DNA of 13,910 nucleotides from Thiohalobacter sp. (lineage in GTDB: Bacteria; Pseudomonadota; Gammaproteobacteria; DSM-19610). The DNA is taken from NCBI GenBank assembly GCA_027080445.1, contig JALWRY010000357.1, positions 1 through 13,910 on the forward strand, read 5' to 3'. Positions 7,075 through 13,842 of this stretch are shown in pieces. Numbering within the stretch: position 1 is the stretch's first letter; every line of letters begins with the position of its first letter. Under the pieces are notes generated by a model. That model did no database searches. It had not been told where the DNA came from and worked only from the letters and a program-made list of their open reading frames with translations. The position numbers were made by a program, and so were the translations under genes.

Positions 7075-7683
7075 CTATGTATCGTTCGTCCCTGCGACTT
7101 TCAGATCTCCGTTTAACTGTTCAATAATCTGCTCAAGGCCCTGCTGCATGGCGTGCGCCAGTGCGTGGATATCCCCCGGACGTGCATCGATCTGCCGCCG
7201 GTAGACTTTCGTCCACACGAGGTCGCCACTACCCGCCTTGCGCAAGGCCACTTCAAGCTCGATGTCCGCCCGGCTTCGACCCGCCTCCAACAGCGACTCG
7301 AAATGTCGCAGCGTAACATCGAGCTCATAACGAAAATGCGGGCGCCGAGCCCCGGATTCAACCCGGTCAGCCACGCCGCTGTGACGCAGGCCCTCCAGCA
7401 AGGCATGCTGGATCATCTGCGGCGGCTGTTCGGCCCAGAATTCATAGTGATAACGCTTTAGTTCCAGTGGCCTGCCGGCATCCCGGTACAGTACCGCACG
7501 ACCACTGCGCAAGGGGTCTGCGACGACACGGGCGATGGACAGCCCCCCTTTCAGGTAGGCCTGCGGCAGGGTTCCGGGCAGTTCCGGGGTCAGCTCGTAA
7601 AAGCGATCTTCCGGCACCGGCGTGCTCGTGGAACAGGCCGCCAGCAGCAGCACCAGGCTGATTCCCGCCAGTCTAGCGATCAC
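7075..7683 (-). CDS. PqiC-like ABC-transport auxiliary lipoprotein
   Basis: The product is a predicted lipoprotein partner of the MCE transporter. With GTG at 7683 as start, a short signal sequence (IARLAGISLVLLLAAC) ends in a lipobox with C17. Serine at +2 fits outer-membrane sorting. The rest resembles the PqiC/DUF330-type auxiliary lipoproteins: FYELTPELPG near the mature N-terminus, LSIARVVADPLRSGRAVLYRD, the YHYEFWAEQPPQMIQHALLEGL helix pattern, and a strand-rich C-terminus ending in a helix. The GTG start is chosen because AAGGGGG lies 6 bases upstream and it puts the signal sequence at the N-terminus. The open frame extends to 7761, but that adds 26 unlikely residues. It overlaps the MCE gene by 11 bp, implying translational coupling. 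PqiC is known to form a ring at the outer membrane, and a similar docking role is inferred here. Confidence 0.85.
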   Translation of the reverse strand: MIARLAGISLVLLLAACSTSTPVPEDRFYELTPELPGTLPQAYLKGGLSIARVVADPLRSGRAVLYRDAGRPLELKRYHYEFWAEQPPQMIQHALLEGLRHSGVADRVESGARRPHFRYELDVTLRHFESLLEAGRSRADIELEVALRKAGSGDLVWTKVYRRQIDARPGDIHALAHAMQQGLEQIIEQLNGDLKVAGTNDT

Positions 7684-8623
7684 GCCGCACCCCCTTGTCC
7701 TGTGGTGAAGACCCACCCAGCAAGCGGGCCGGATTTTCCCGGATCTGACGACTGAACTCATTCATGTTGCGACTCGCCTCGTCCATGTTCTGCAGGATGC
7801 CGGTGCTGTAACGCGACACCTGTTCAAGAATATCGCGCAGGTCGGCAGCCGCCCGGCGTACGTCCGGACCGCTCCCGCTCACCAACTCATCCAGTTTGGC
7901 CATCAACGCCTGGGCATCGCGCTTCACATCCGCAAGACCCGCCGTCAGCTTGCTGAGGTCCCGGGCCGCCTTGTCCACATTTGTCAGAATACGTTTCGCC
8001 TTGTGCGTGCTTTCATCATCCAGGATGTCGGAAAGATGCCCGGCGCTGTCATTCAGGCGCGCGACCAGGTGATCGACATCGGTCAGGATGGCGGGCACAC
8101 GATTTTCAAGCGCCCCGCCGACCTTTTGCACGGTCCGGTTCAGTGATTCAATCAGGGGTTTTATGGAATGCTCGCTCAGGTCGCCAAATTCACCGGCTAC
8201 CTTGCCGATCACCGCGAACAGGTCAACACCCTGTTCACCCTTGATGGTATCGCCCGGCGCAAGAAAGGCTTTGGAATGCCCCTCTGAAATATTGACCACC
8301 GTGTCAGCCAGCAAGCCTTCCGAATAGATGCGCGCAACACTGTCGGCCGGGATCTTCCAGTCCTCCTTGACATCCAGCGCGACACGGTAGCTGATACCCT
8401 CCCCGGTACGCATGGGTTCGATACTCGTGACCTGCCCGAAGACGTAACCCTCGTAGGTCACCAGTGTACCGTCTGACAGGCCGGCGACGTTACGGTACTG
8501 TGTATAGTAGGTATCGCGCTGACCGGCGCCATTACTGATCCTGAGCAGCACCAGGAACAGTACGCCAAGACCGGCCAGGACAAACAGGCCGACGGCAAAA
8601 TAATTAATACTGTCACGCTTCAA
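7673..8623 (-). CDS. mlaD: MlaD-family MCE protein with long helical C-terminal tail
   Basis: The product is the periplasmic substrate-channel subunit of an Mla-type lipid transporter. The 316-residue protein starts with MKRDSINYFAVGLFVL, one inner-membrane helix (about 8-28), then a single MCE domain (about 37-128: YRNVAGLSDGTLVTYEG, GQVTSIEP, IYSEGLLADTVVNI). A long, mostly helical tail (about 140-300) has heptad-like repeats and ends in RENPARLLGG. E. coli MlaD is about 180 residues and lacks such a tail, so this form resembles MCE proteins that extend into helical bundles. The start is TTG at 8623, supported by the family N-terminus and by GAGGGAG upstream. It overlaps the ATPase stop codon (TTGA). 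The symbol marks the family, not proven equivalence to E. coli MlaD. Confidence 0.92.
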   Translation of the reverse strand: MKRDSINYFAVGLFVLAGLGVLFLVLLRISNGAGQRDTYYTQYRNVAGLSDGTLVTYEGYVFGQVTSIEPMRTGEGISYRVALDVKEDWKIPADSVARIYSEGLLADTVVNISEGHSKAFLAPGDTIKGEQGVDLFAVIGKVAGEFGDLSEHSIKPLIESLNRTVQKVGGALENRVPAILTDVDHLVARLNDSAGHLSDILDDESTHKAKRILTNVDKAARDLSKLTAGLADVKRDAQALMAKLDELVSGSGPDVRRAAADLRDILEQVSRYSTGILQNMDEASRNMNEFSRQIRENPARLLGGSSPQDKGVRRDR

Positions 8624-9432
8624 TTCCGCATCGCTCCCTCGGTAAGTCGTTGCAGGTATTCATCTGCATCAACCGGCTCATCCTCTGATGTGCGCGTCAG
8701 CAGGTTCCGGATTCGCGGGTTATCGGAATGACGCACTTCATCCACAGTGCCCACCATCAGGATACGGCCCCGATCGAGCACTGTAATACGATCCGCGATT
8801 TTAAAGGCGCTATCCAGTTCGTGGGTCACCACGACAATGGATACCTTCATGGCTTCGCGGATACGCAGAATCAGGTTGTCCAGGTCTGCCGCCACCACCG
8901 GGTCCAGGCCCGCCGACGGCTCGTCGAAGAACAGAATACTCGGGTCCATCACGATCGCACGCGCCAGCGCCGCCCGTTTGACCATGCCGCCGGATAACTG
9001 CGCCGGCATCAGGTGTTCATACCCGGCAAGGTTCACCACTTCGAGTTTCATGCGGCTCATGATCTTCATGGTGTTCTCGTCGAGCTGTGTATGCTCGCGC
9101 AGCGGCATGCGCACGTTTTCACCGACATTCATGGAATTGAACAGCGCCCCGCCCTGGAATGACACGCCGATCTTTTTGCGCATTTCCATCCATTCACGCG
9201 TACTCAGCCTGCTGATATCCTTGCCAAACAGGCAGATCTCGCCACCGTCGATACTGTGCAGGCCAAGCAGGTAACGTAACAGCGTGGATTTGCCGGAACC
9301 GCTGCCGCCCATGATGACCATGATCTCGCCGGCATTTACCGTCAGTGACACATCGTCAAGAATCTTCTGGTCACCGTAGTAGGTCACCAGGTTATTCACG
9401 GTAATGACAGGCTGTGTCGTTTCCACATTCAT
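8620..9432 (-). CDS. mlaF: MlaF-type ABC transporter ATP-binding protein
   Basis: This is the cytoplasmic ATPase that drives the MlaE-type permease. In the 270-residue protein, Walker A is GGSGSGKST (42-50), the Q-loop is Q93 in SFQGGALF, the signature is LSGGM (146-150), Walker B is ILFFDEP (166-172; D170, E171) and the switch histidine is H204. All catalytic elements are intact. LSGGM instead of LSGGQ and the FQGGALFNSMNV stretch are typical of the MlaF branch. A C-terminal extension of about 30 residues follows the core; in E. coli MlaF an extension takes part in dimer and MlaB contacts. It begins one base after the permease stop codon, with only a weak ribosome site, which suggests coupled translation. 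Confidence 0.95.
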   Translation of the reverse strand: MNVETTQPVITVNNLVTYYGDQKILDDVSLTVNAGEIMVIMGGSGSGKSTLLRYLLGLHSIDGGEICLFGKDISRLSTREWMEMRKKIGVSFQGGALFNSMNVGENVRMPLREHTQLDENTMKIMSRMKLEVVNLAGYEHLMPAQLSGGMVKRAALARAIVMDPSILFFDEPSAGLDPVVAADLDNLILRIREAMKVSIVVVTHELDSAFKIADRITVLDRGRILMVGTVDEVRHSDNPRIRNLLTRTSEDEPVDADEYLQRLTEGAMRN

Positions 9433-9433
9433 C

Positions 9434-10249
9434 TCAGCGACTCAGGAAGAAGGTGAAGATCATATCGGCCACCACAATCGCCGCGATGCAAAGCACTACC
9501 GAACGGGTGGTGGCGCGTCCCAGTCCCTCGGCGCCGCCACTGGCATTAAACCCGTTACTGGTCGCCACCAGCGTGATCAGGACAGCAAACACCACACTCT
9601 TGGTGAGCCCCTGGAAAATGTCCCACGGCGCCAGCACGGCAAACACACGCGAGAGGTAGGTCTCAAGACTGATGTGCAATTCAATACCGGAAATCGCACC
9701 ACCACCGAGAATCGCCATGGAATCGGAAAGAATCGCCAGCAAGGGCATCATCACCAGCATGGCGGCAAGAATCGGCGACACCAGGTAACGCACCGGCGAG
9801 ATACCCATCACCCGCAAGGCATCGATCTCCTGCGCCATCTGCATGGTGCCGATACGCGCGGCGATCGCCGAGCCGGAACGCCCGGCCACGACTATACCGG
9901 CGATCAGTACGCCAAACTCGCGTGTTACCGACATGGCGATGCCGGTCACTACCTGCGACTCGGCGCCGAAATCACGCAAGGTATATATACCCTGCATGGC
10001 CATCATGGCGCCGTTGGCAAATGCCAGTATGGTTACTACCGGGATGGCCTGCACACCGATGGTCACCATCTCCTGTGCAACGGCGGCCAGACGTACCCGC
10101 TGCTGCATCCAGTGACCGGCCAGCAACCACATAACACTCTCGACAAACAACATCGCCCCGTAGCCGAAGTCCTCGACGCCGGTAACAAACTTGCGACCCA
10201 GCAATTCGCTCAACTGGCGAAAACGGCCTGTGTCGAACTCAGCTGCCAT
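9434..10249 (-). CDS. mlaE: MlaE-family ABC transporter permease
   Basis: This is the inner-membrane permease of the MCE transporter, which forms a dimer around which the MCE ring sits. The 271-residue protein has an amphipathic N-terminal region and about five to six hydrophobic segments (roughly 30-48, 62-86, 110-125, 155-187, 217-232, 248-269). The family signature is EFGVLIAGIVVAGRSGSAIAARIGTM followed by EIDALRVMGISPVRYLV (residues 111-157), the coupling region facing the ATPase (quoted here in two pieces with a gap). I chose ATG 10249, which overlaps the STAS gene by 11 bp. The open frame runs on to 10318, but those residues lie inside the STAS gene and do not resemble the family. Confidence 0.94.
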   Translation of the reverse strand: MAAEFDTGRFRQLSELLGRKFVTGVEDFGYGAMLFVESVMWLLAGHWMQQRVRLAAVAQEMVTIGVQAIPVVTILAFANGAMMAMQGIYTLRDFGAESQVVTGIAMSVTREFGVLIAGIVVAGRSGSAIAARIGTMQMAQEIDALRVMGISPVRYLVSPILAAMLVMMPLLAILSDSMAILGGGAISGIELHISLETYLSRVFAVLAPWDIFQGLTKSVVFAVLITLVATSNGFNASGGAEGLGRATTRSVVLCIAAIVVADMIFTFFLSR

Positions 10250-10571
10250 TTTCCAGCCGATCTTCCAGTGAAGCGTAGATTTTGAATACCTGGTCGAGCC
10301 TCGCCAGGCGCAATACACTCATGGCTGCCTCGCTTACGCCAATCAGGCCGAACTCAAGGTTGTTGGTACGCGCATACTGAAACCCCTCCACCAGGCTGGC
10401 GACACCCGAACTGTCGATGTACTCGACATTCGACAGGTCAACCATGACATGCTTCATCTTTTTTAGACAGGTCAGGATGACCTTACGCGCATCGGGTGAG
10501 TTGTTAAGGTCAACTTCACCGTTCAGTATGACAACAGAAAAGCCCTGTTTATCCTCAACCGGAAATGTCAT
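10239..10571 (-). CDS. STAS-domain protein, anti-sigma-factor antagonist type, MlaB-like position
   Basis: The product is a single STAS domain of 110 residues: FSVVILNGEVDL, then HVMVDLSNVEYIDSSGVASL, then FGLIGVSEAAMSVLRLARLDQVF. The DSSG motif places S54 at the serine phosphorylated in SpoIIAA and RsbV. That is also the position of the functionally important Thr52 in E. coli MlaB, by remembered alignment. The ATG at 10571 has GGGAG about 10 bases upstream; a TTG at 10595 is possible but less likely. It overlaps the kinase gene by 17 bp and the permease gene by 11 bp, tying it to both. Known: such proteins swap partners according to phosphorylation, and MlaB binds MlaF. Inferred: this one protein may do both jobs. 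The alternative is an anti-anti-sigma factor for a sigma factor elsewhere. Confidence 0.92.
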   Translation of the reverse strand: MTFPVEDKQGFSVVILNGEVDLNNSPDARKVILTCLKKMKHVMVDLSNVEYIDSSGVASLVEGFQYARTNNLEFGLIGVSEAAMSVLRLARLDQVFKIYASLEDRLENGS

Positions 10572-11004
10572 TGTCTTCTCCCTGGTTCCTGACAAAAAGT
10601 TTCATCTGGAAGAGGTTACCGCCACCAGGCGGCGCCTCGATGAAACCGCATTCATCCATCAAACAGTTAATCAGATGTACGCCAAGTCCGCCGGGGCGGA
10701 TATCGTCCAGCTCGCGCGAGCGCACCTGTTCGACATCGACCTTGTCGGCATAGTCCCGGATGCGGATCACCAGCGCCCCGCTCTGCCGGAAAACACTGAC
10801 ATCAATCTGCCCCTCCGGGGCCATGCGGTAGCCATGCTGGATAATATTCATGCAGGCTTCGTTGACTGCCAGCACCATGGCCTCGGTCTGCGAATCATCC
10901 AGACCGGCCAGGTCCGCCGTGTCGCGCATCACGCTGCGCAGCAACCTGAGCCGGCTGGCGCGTGAGCAGAAACTGATGCTTACCAGCTGTTCACCGCATT
11001 CCAT
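10555..11004 (-). CDS. RsbW/SpoIIAB-like serine kinase (HATPase fold)
   Basis: This is a predicted protein-serine kinase of the partner-switching class, whose substrate is normally a STAS protein. In the 149-residue product the N-box is AVNEACMNIIQHGY, with E49 (general base) and N53 (Mg2+). D84 lies in IRDYADKVD at the G1 position, where the usual glycine after Asp is replaced by an alanine-containing variant. The G2 loop PGGLGVHLI (104-112) is intact, and the C-terminal strand LFQMKLFV closes the fold. The start is ATG 11004, two bases after the phosphatase stop codon, with AGGA upstream at long spacing. The gene end overlaps the STAS gene by 17 bp, so kinase and likely substrate are translationally coupled. 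No sigma factor gene is adjacent, so whether it also binds a sigma factor is unknown. Confidence 0.92.
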   Translation of the reverse strand: MECGEQLVSISFCSRASRLRLLRSVMRDTADLAGLDDSQTEAMVLAVNEACMNIIQHGYRMAPEGQIDVSVFRQSGALVIRIRDYADKVDVEQVRSRELDDIRPGGLGVHLINCLMDECGFIEAPPGGGNLFQMKLFVRNQGEDNDISG

Positions 11005-11006
11005 GA

Positions 11007-12719
11007 CTAGCGTTTTCCTTCAATGATCATCAGGGTCAGGTCGTCTTCGAGTACGCCGTCCGTACCAACGACGGCATCGGTAATCGCACGTGGGCGTTCG
11101 CTGAGCGCCACACTGGCGTATTCTTTCAATACCCGGATCAGACCGTCCCGTTCCAGCCGCTGGCCGTCATCCATGCGCGCCTCCAGTAAGCCGTCTGTAT
11201 ACAGGTATAGACAACCTCCCTGCAGATCGAAAGTCTCATTGGGAAAAAGACTGTCCGGGCTGATACCCAGCGGTGGCGCCTTGGCGGGATATTCGTCGAT
11301 GAGCGCCGCACAACCCATGTGCAGGGCGGGCAGGTGTCCGGCGCTGGCCAACGTCACTTCACCACTGGCCTGGTCGACCACACCGGCCAGCATGGTGACA
11401 AACATCCCGCGTACCGAGGTCTCGAAGATCTCGCGATTTATCATGGCCAGCAGCTTGCCCGGGTCATGGATACCCTTGCCGAGACAACGGAACAGGCTGG
11501 CGGTTTTGGCCATGAGCAGGGCCGCATTCATGCCCTTGCCGGACACGTCCGCCAGGCAGAAGGCCAGCTTGTGCTCGCCCACCCTGTAGTAGTCGAAGAA
11601 ATCCCCCGATACAGCCTTGGCCGAGAGGTTGAGCCCGGTGATGCCCGGCAGGCGCACGGCCGCATCGGGCAGCAGGCTCTGCTGGACTTCCCGCGCCAGG
11701 TCCAGCTCCCGGTTGAGTTCCTCGGCGTAACGGTCGCGTTCGCCCAGCGCCTGTTCCAGGCGCCAGGTGAGTTCCTGGTAGCTGAGATTTTCCTCGGCAA
11801 GACGCAGATTGGCTTCACGCAACACCTGGTCGAAGGTGGCCTGTTCGCCGATCCGCAAGCCCATCGCGGTCGCTGCTTCGGCGACGGATTCAGCCACCTG
11901 CTGGAGCAGGTAGTCGCTGTGTTCGGCGCTGGCGTCGAAGTTTTCCGCCAACAGGTTACGCACCGCCTGAATCGCGCTGCGTTTATCCGCACAGCGGTAC
12001 ACCGAGGCCATCCAGTCGGCACAGGTCGCTACCCGGCACAACTGCCGGGTCTGGTACTCGGTGTCCTCGGGCGGAGTTTCGTGGTGATAGCCCATGGCAT
12101 ACGCCAGATCCATGGGCAGATCCCAGCTATGGGCAAGTGTCAGGCCCACCTCGTCGTGGGTCGAGTGGAACAGATCCACCTCGATATCGCGGCGTTCCTC
12201 CGGTGTGGATTCCGACAGGCGATCCCAGTGCTCGACCTTGTCGGGGTTCAGGAACAGCAGCACCAGCAGCCCGAAATCCTGCAACAGGCCGGCCGTGAAA
12301 CACTCTTCCGGATCGAGCCTGGCGAGTTCGGCCAGTATACGGGCGCTGACCGCACGACGCAGCGCATCTTCCCAGTACACGTCGATGTTGAAGCCGGGAA
12401 TCGCGTCGGAGCGCAAGGCATCACGCATGGAGATACACAGCACCAGATTGCGCAAGGCCCGGTTACCCAGCACGGTGACCGCACGGCTCACCGATTTTAC
12501 CTGGCTGACCAGGCCAAAGTAGGCGGAATTGGAAATACGCAGCAGTTCTGCCGTCAGTACAGGGTCATTGGCCACCAGCCGGGCAAGGTCGCGACTGTCG
12601 ACGCCCGGGCGCGAACAGGCCTGCACAATACGAATGGCATCCTTGGGCGGGGCGGGCAAATCCGTTGGCCGCACCAGATCTTCCCTGACGGTTTCTTCCA
12701 TAACCTGTTGATCAAGCAT
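11007..12719 (-). CDS. HDOD domain-PP2C (SpoIIE/RsbU-type) serine phosphatase
   Basis: This is a predicted phosphatase that would remove phosphate from the STAS protein. From the start at 12719 it has 570 residues. The HDOD domain (about 15-225) has LPAPPKDAIRIVQAC, NDPVLTAELLRISNSAYFG and SRAVTVLGNRALRNLVL. A helical linker (about 290-350) contains LAREVQQSLLP, the usual lead into RsbU-type phosphatases. The PP2C domain (about 360-570) keeps the metal-binding aspartates in SGDFFDYY, ADVSGKGMNAAL, YTDGLLEA and EDDLTLMI. HDOD domains are regulatory, non-catalytic HD relatives, and here one probably senses the activating signal. The start is uncertain: TTG 12764 (CCAGG upstream), ATG 12719 and ATG 12701 are all possible, and none has a strong ribosome site. 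It is the first gene of the minus-strand string and is divergent from the Sel1-SPOR gene. Confidence 0.92.
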   Translation of the reverse strand: MLDQQVMEETVREDLVRPTDLPAPPKDAIRIVQACSRPGVDSRDLARLVANDPVLTAELLRISNSAYFGLVSQVKSVSRAVTVLGNRALRNLVLCISMRDALRSDAIPGFNIDVYWEDALRRAVSARILAELARLDPEECFTAGLLQDFGLLVLLFLNPDKVEHWDRLSESTPEERRDIEVDLFHSTHDEVGLTLAHSWDLPMDLAYAMGYHHETPPEDTEYQTRQLCRVATCADWMASVYRCADKRSAIQAVRNLLAENFDASAEHSDYLLQQVAESVAEAATAMGLRIGEQATFDQVLREANLRLAEENLSYQELTWRLEQALGERDRYAEELNRELDLAREVQQSLLPDAAVRLPGITGLNLSAKAVSGDFFDYYRVGEHKLAFCLADVSGKGMNAALLMAKTASLFRCLGKGIHDPGKLLAMINREIFETSVRGMFVTMLAGVVDQASGEVTLASAGHLPALHMGCAALIDEYPAKAPPLGISPDSLFPNETFDLQGGCLYLYTDGLLEARMDDGQRLERDGLIRVLKEYASVALSERPRAITDAVVGTDGVLEDDLTLMIIEGKR

Positions 12720-12796
12720 CCCGAAGAGGTTAATTTGCGCTATCTGTGGCCCTGTTAACGGCAAAAATTACCTGGACTAGAGTGATTTTTTAACGA

Positions 12797-13702
12797 ATGA
12801 TCAATCGATTAGGTCTTATTTGGGGAGGTTGCCGGCGTGCTCGCCTGCTGCTCTGGCTGTACCTCGCATTCACCGCGCCGTGCAACGCCGGCAGCCCGAT
12901 GTTCGAGGCGGGGCAAGACGCCTACCTGAACGGGGATATCCAGGCCGCGCTGACCCTGTGGCGCCCGCTTGCCCAACACGGGGATATTGACGCCCAGTTT
13001 GCGCTGGGTACGATCTTTTACGGCGGTATCGGTGTGCCCATTGACCTGACCGAATCCAGTTACTGGTTTCTGCGCGCTGCCCAGCAGGGTTTTGCCCCGG
13101 CGCAGTACAATATGGGCAATGCCTACATGCGCGGTGAAGGCGTGCGACAGAATGACAAACTCGCCTTCCAGTGGTGGCGCAAGGCCGCCATACAGAACTT
13201 CCCCGCCGCGCAGTACAATCTGGCCACCGCCTACCTGCAGGGAAAAGGCGTTGAAAAAGACCTCGACAAGGCCCGGGCACTGTTCCGGCAGTCCGCCGCC
13301 AACGGGCACTACCCGGCGAAACTGGCACTGGAAGAACTCGATAGCACCGAAAAACCCGCCACCGCCGCACCAGGCAAGCCGCCGGCCGGCGCAGGCGAGA
13401 CAGCCTGCAGCGAATGGCTGGGCCGGCAGAACCCGCGCCAGTACACCCTTCAGCTGATGTCCTCCACCGCCCGTTCGGATGCGCTGGGTGTTCTGGATCG
13501 ATATCCGCTCGACCCCCACGCCATCTGCGCCTATAAGAAGGACGAAACACAACGGTATATGCTGCTTTACGGCGTATTTGAAAATAGAACGGCAGCGCAA
13601 CAGGCGGTCAGCGCGCTACCCGGAGAACTCCGTCAGAACAAACCCTGGATTCGGCGGATTCGTGCGGTCAGGTCACAGCTGTCGGTCAACCAGGGAAGTT
13701 GA
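12797..13702 (+). CDS. Exported Sel1-repeat protein with C-terminal SPOR domain
   Basis: In the 301-residue product a signal peptide (about 1-31: RRAR, then LLLWLYLAFTAPCNA) predicts export to the periplasm. Three Sel1-like tandem repeats follow (about 64-99, 100-135 and 136-171), each with an AQ-x-x-LG/MG/LA turn and a GxGV loop. A preceding helical pair (FEAGQDAYLNGDIQAALTLW) resembles a divergent first repeat. After a Pro/Ala-rich linker (about 182-203), residues 213-293 resemble a SPOR domain (YTLQLMSS, YMLLYGVFENRTAAQQAVSAL, KPWIRRI). SPOR domains bind denuded septal peptidoglycan, and Sel1 repeats mediate protein contacts. A cell-envelope or division-site adaptor role is inferred. C204 and C244 could form a disulfide. 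The ATG lacks a clear Shine-Dalgarno. The gene is divergent from the phosphatase gene, with a 77-bp or shorter spacer. Confidence 0.88.
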   Translation: MINRLGLIWGGCRRARLLLWLYLAFTAPCNAGSPMFEAGQDAYLNGDIQAALTLWRPLAQHGDIDAQFALGTIFYGGIGVPIDLTESSYWFLRAAQQGFAPAQYNMGNAYMRGEGVRQNDKLAFQWWRKAAIQNFPAAQYNLATAYLQGKGVEKDLDKARALFRQSAANGHYPAKLALEELDSTEKPATAAPGKPPAGAGETACSEWLGRQNPRQYTLQLMSSTARSDALGVLDRYPLDPHAICAYKKDETQRYMLLYGVFENRTAAQQAVSALPGELRQNKPWIRRIRAVRSQLSVNQGS

Positions 13703-13709
13703 CTTCCCC

Positions 13710-13842
13710 GTCATTGCGAGGAGCGGAGCGACGTGGCAATCTCTGTCAGGTTGGCGCCCGACCCGAAGAGATTGCCGCGCTTTGCTCGCGCCCTGAAGGA
13801 TGGCGAAGACATCCTGAGGAAGTACTCCTGGGGTGCAATGAC
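13710..13842. repeat. Interrupted palindromic intergenic repeat (MITE/REP-like)
   Basis: The left arm (13710-13744, starting GTCATTGCGAGGAGCG and ending GGCAATCTCT) is answered by an inverted right arm (13767-13790, AGAGATTGCCGCGC then TTTGCTCGCG). The outer end GTCATTGC (13710-13717) has its complement GCAATGAC only at 13835-13842. About 44 bp (13791-13834), itself carrying AGGATG/CATCCT, sit inside the right arm. This GTCATTGCGAGGAGCG palindrome resembles intergenic repeats I recall from many proteobacterial genomes. It begins 7 bp after the Sel1-SPOR stop codon and could fold in its 3' transcript. Confidence 0.75.

Noticed and set aside
9404..10285. 293-codon open frame on the plus strand
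   Set aside because: It is antisense to the MlaE gene and rich in His, Gly and Gln, as expected from the complement of a membrane-protein gene.
10239..11004. Canonical general-stress sigma-factor regulon locus (RsbV/RsbW with sigma-B-like factor)
   Set aside because: No sigma factor is encoded nearby, and the STAS gene overlaps a transporter gene instead. A sigma target elsewhere cannot be excluded.
11319..12758. 479-codon open frame on the plus strand
   Set aside because: It lies entirely antisense to the HDOD-PP2C gene, whose motifs are clear. The translated product is low-complexity Gln/His/Gly-rich and shows no domain, typical of a GC-biased shadow frame.
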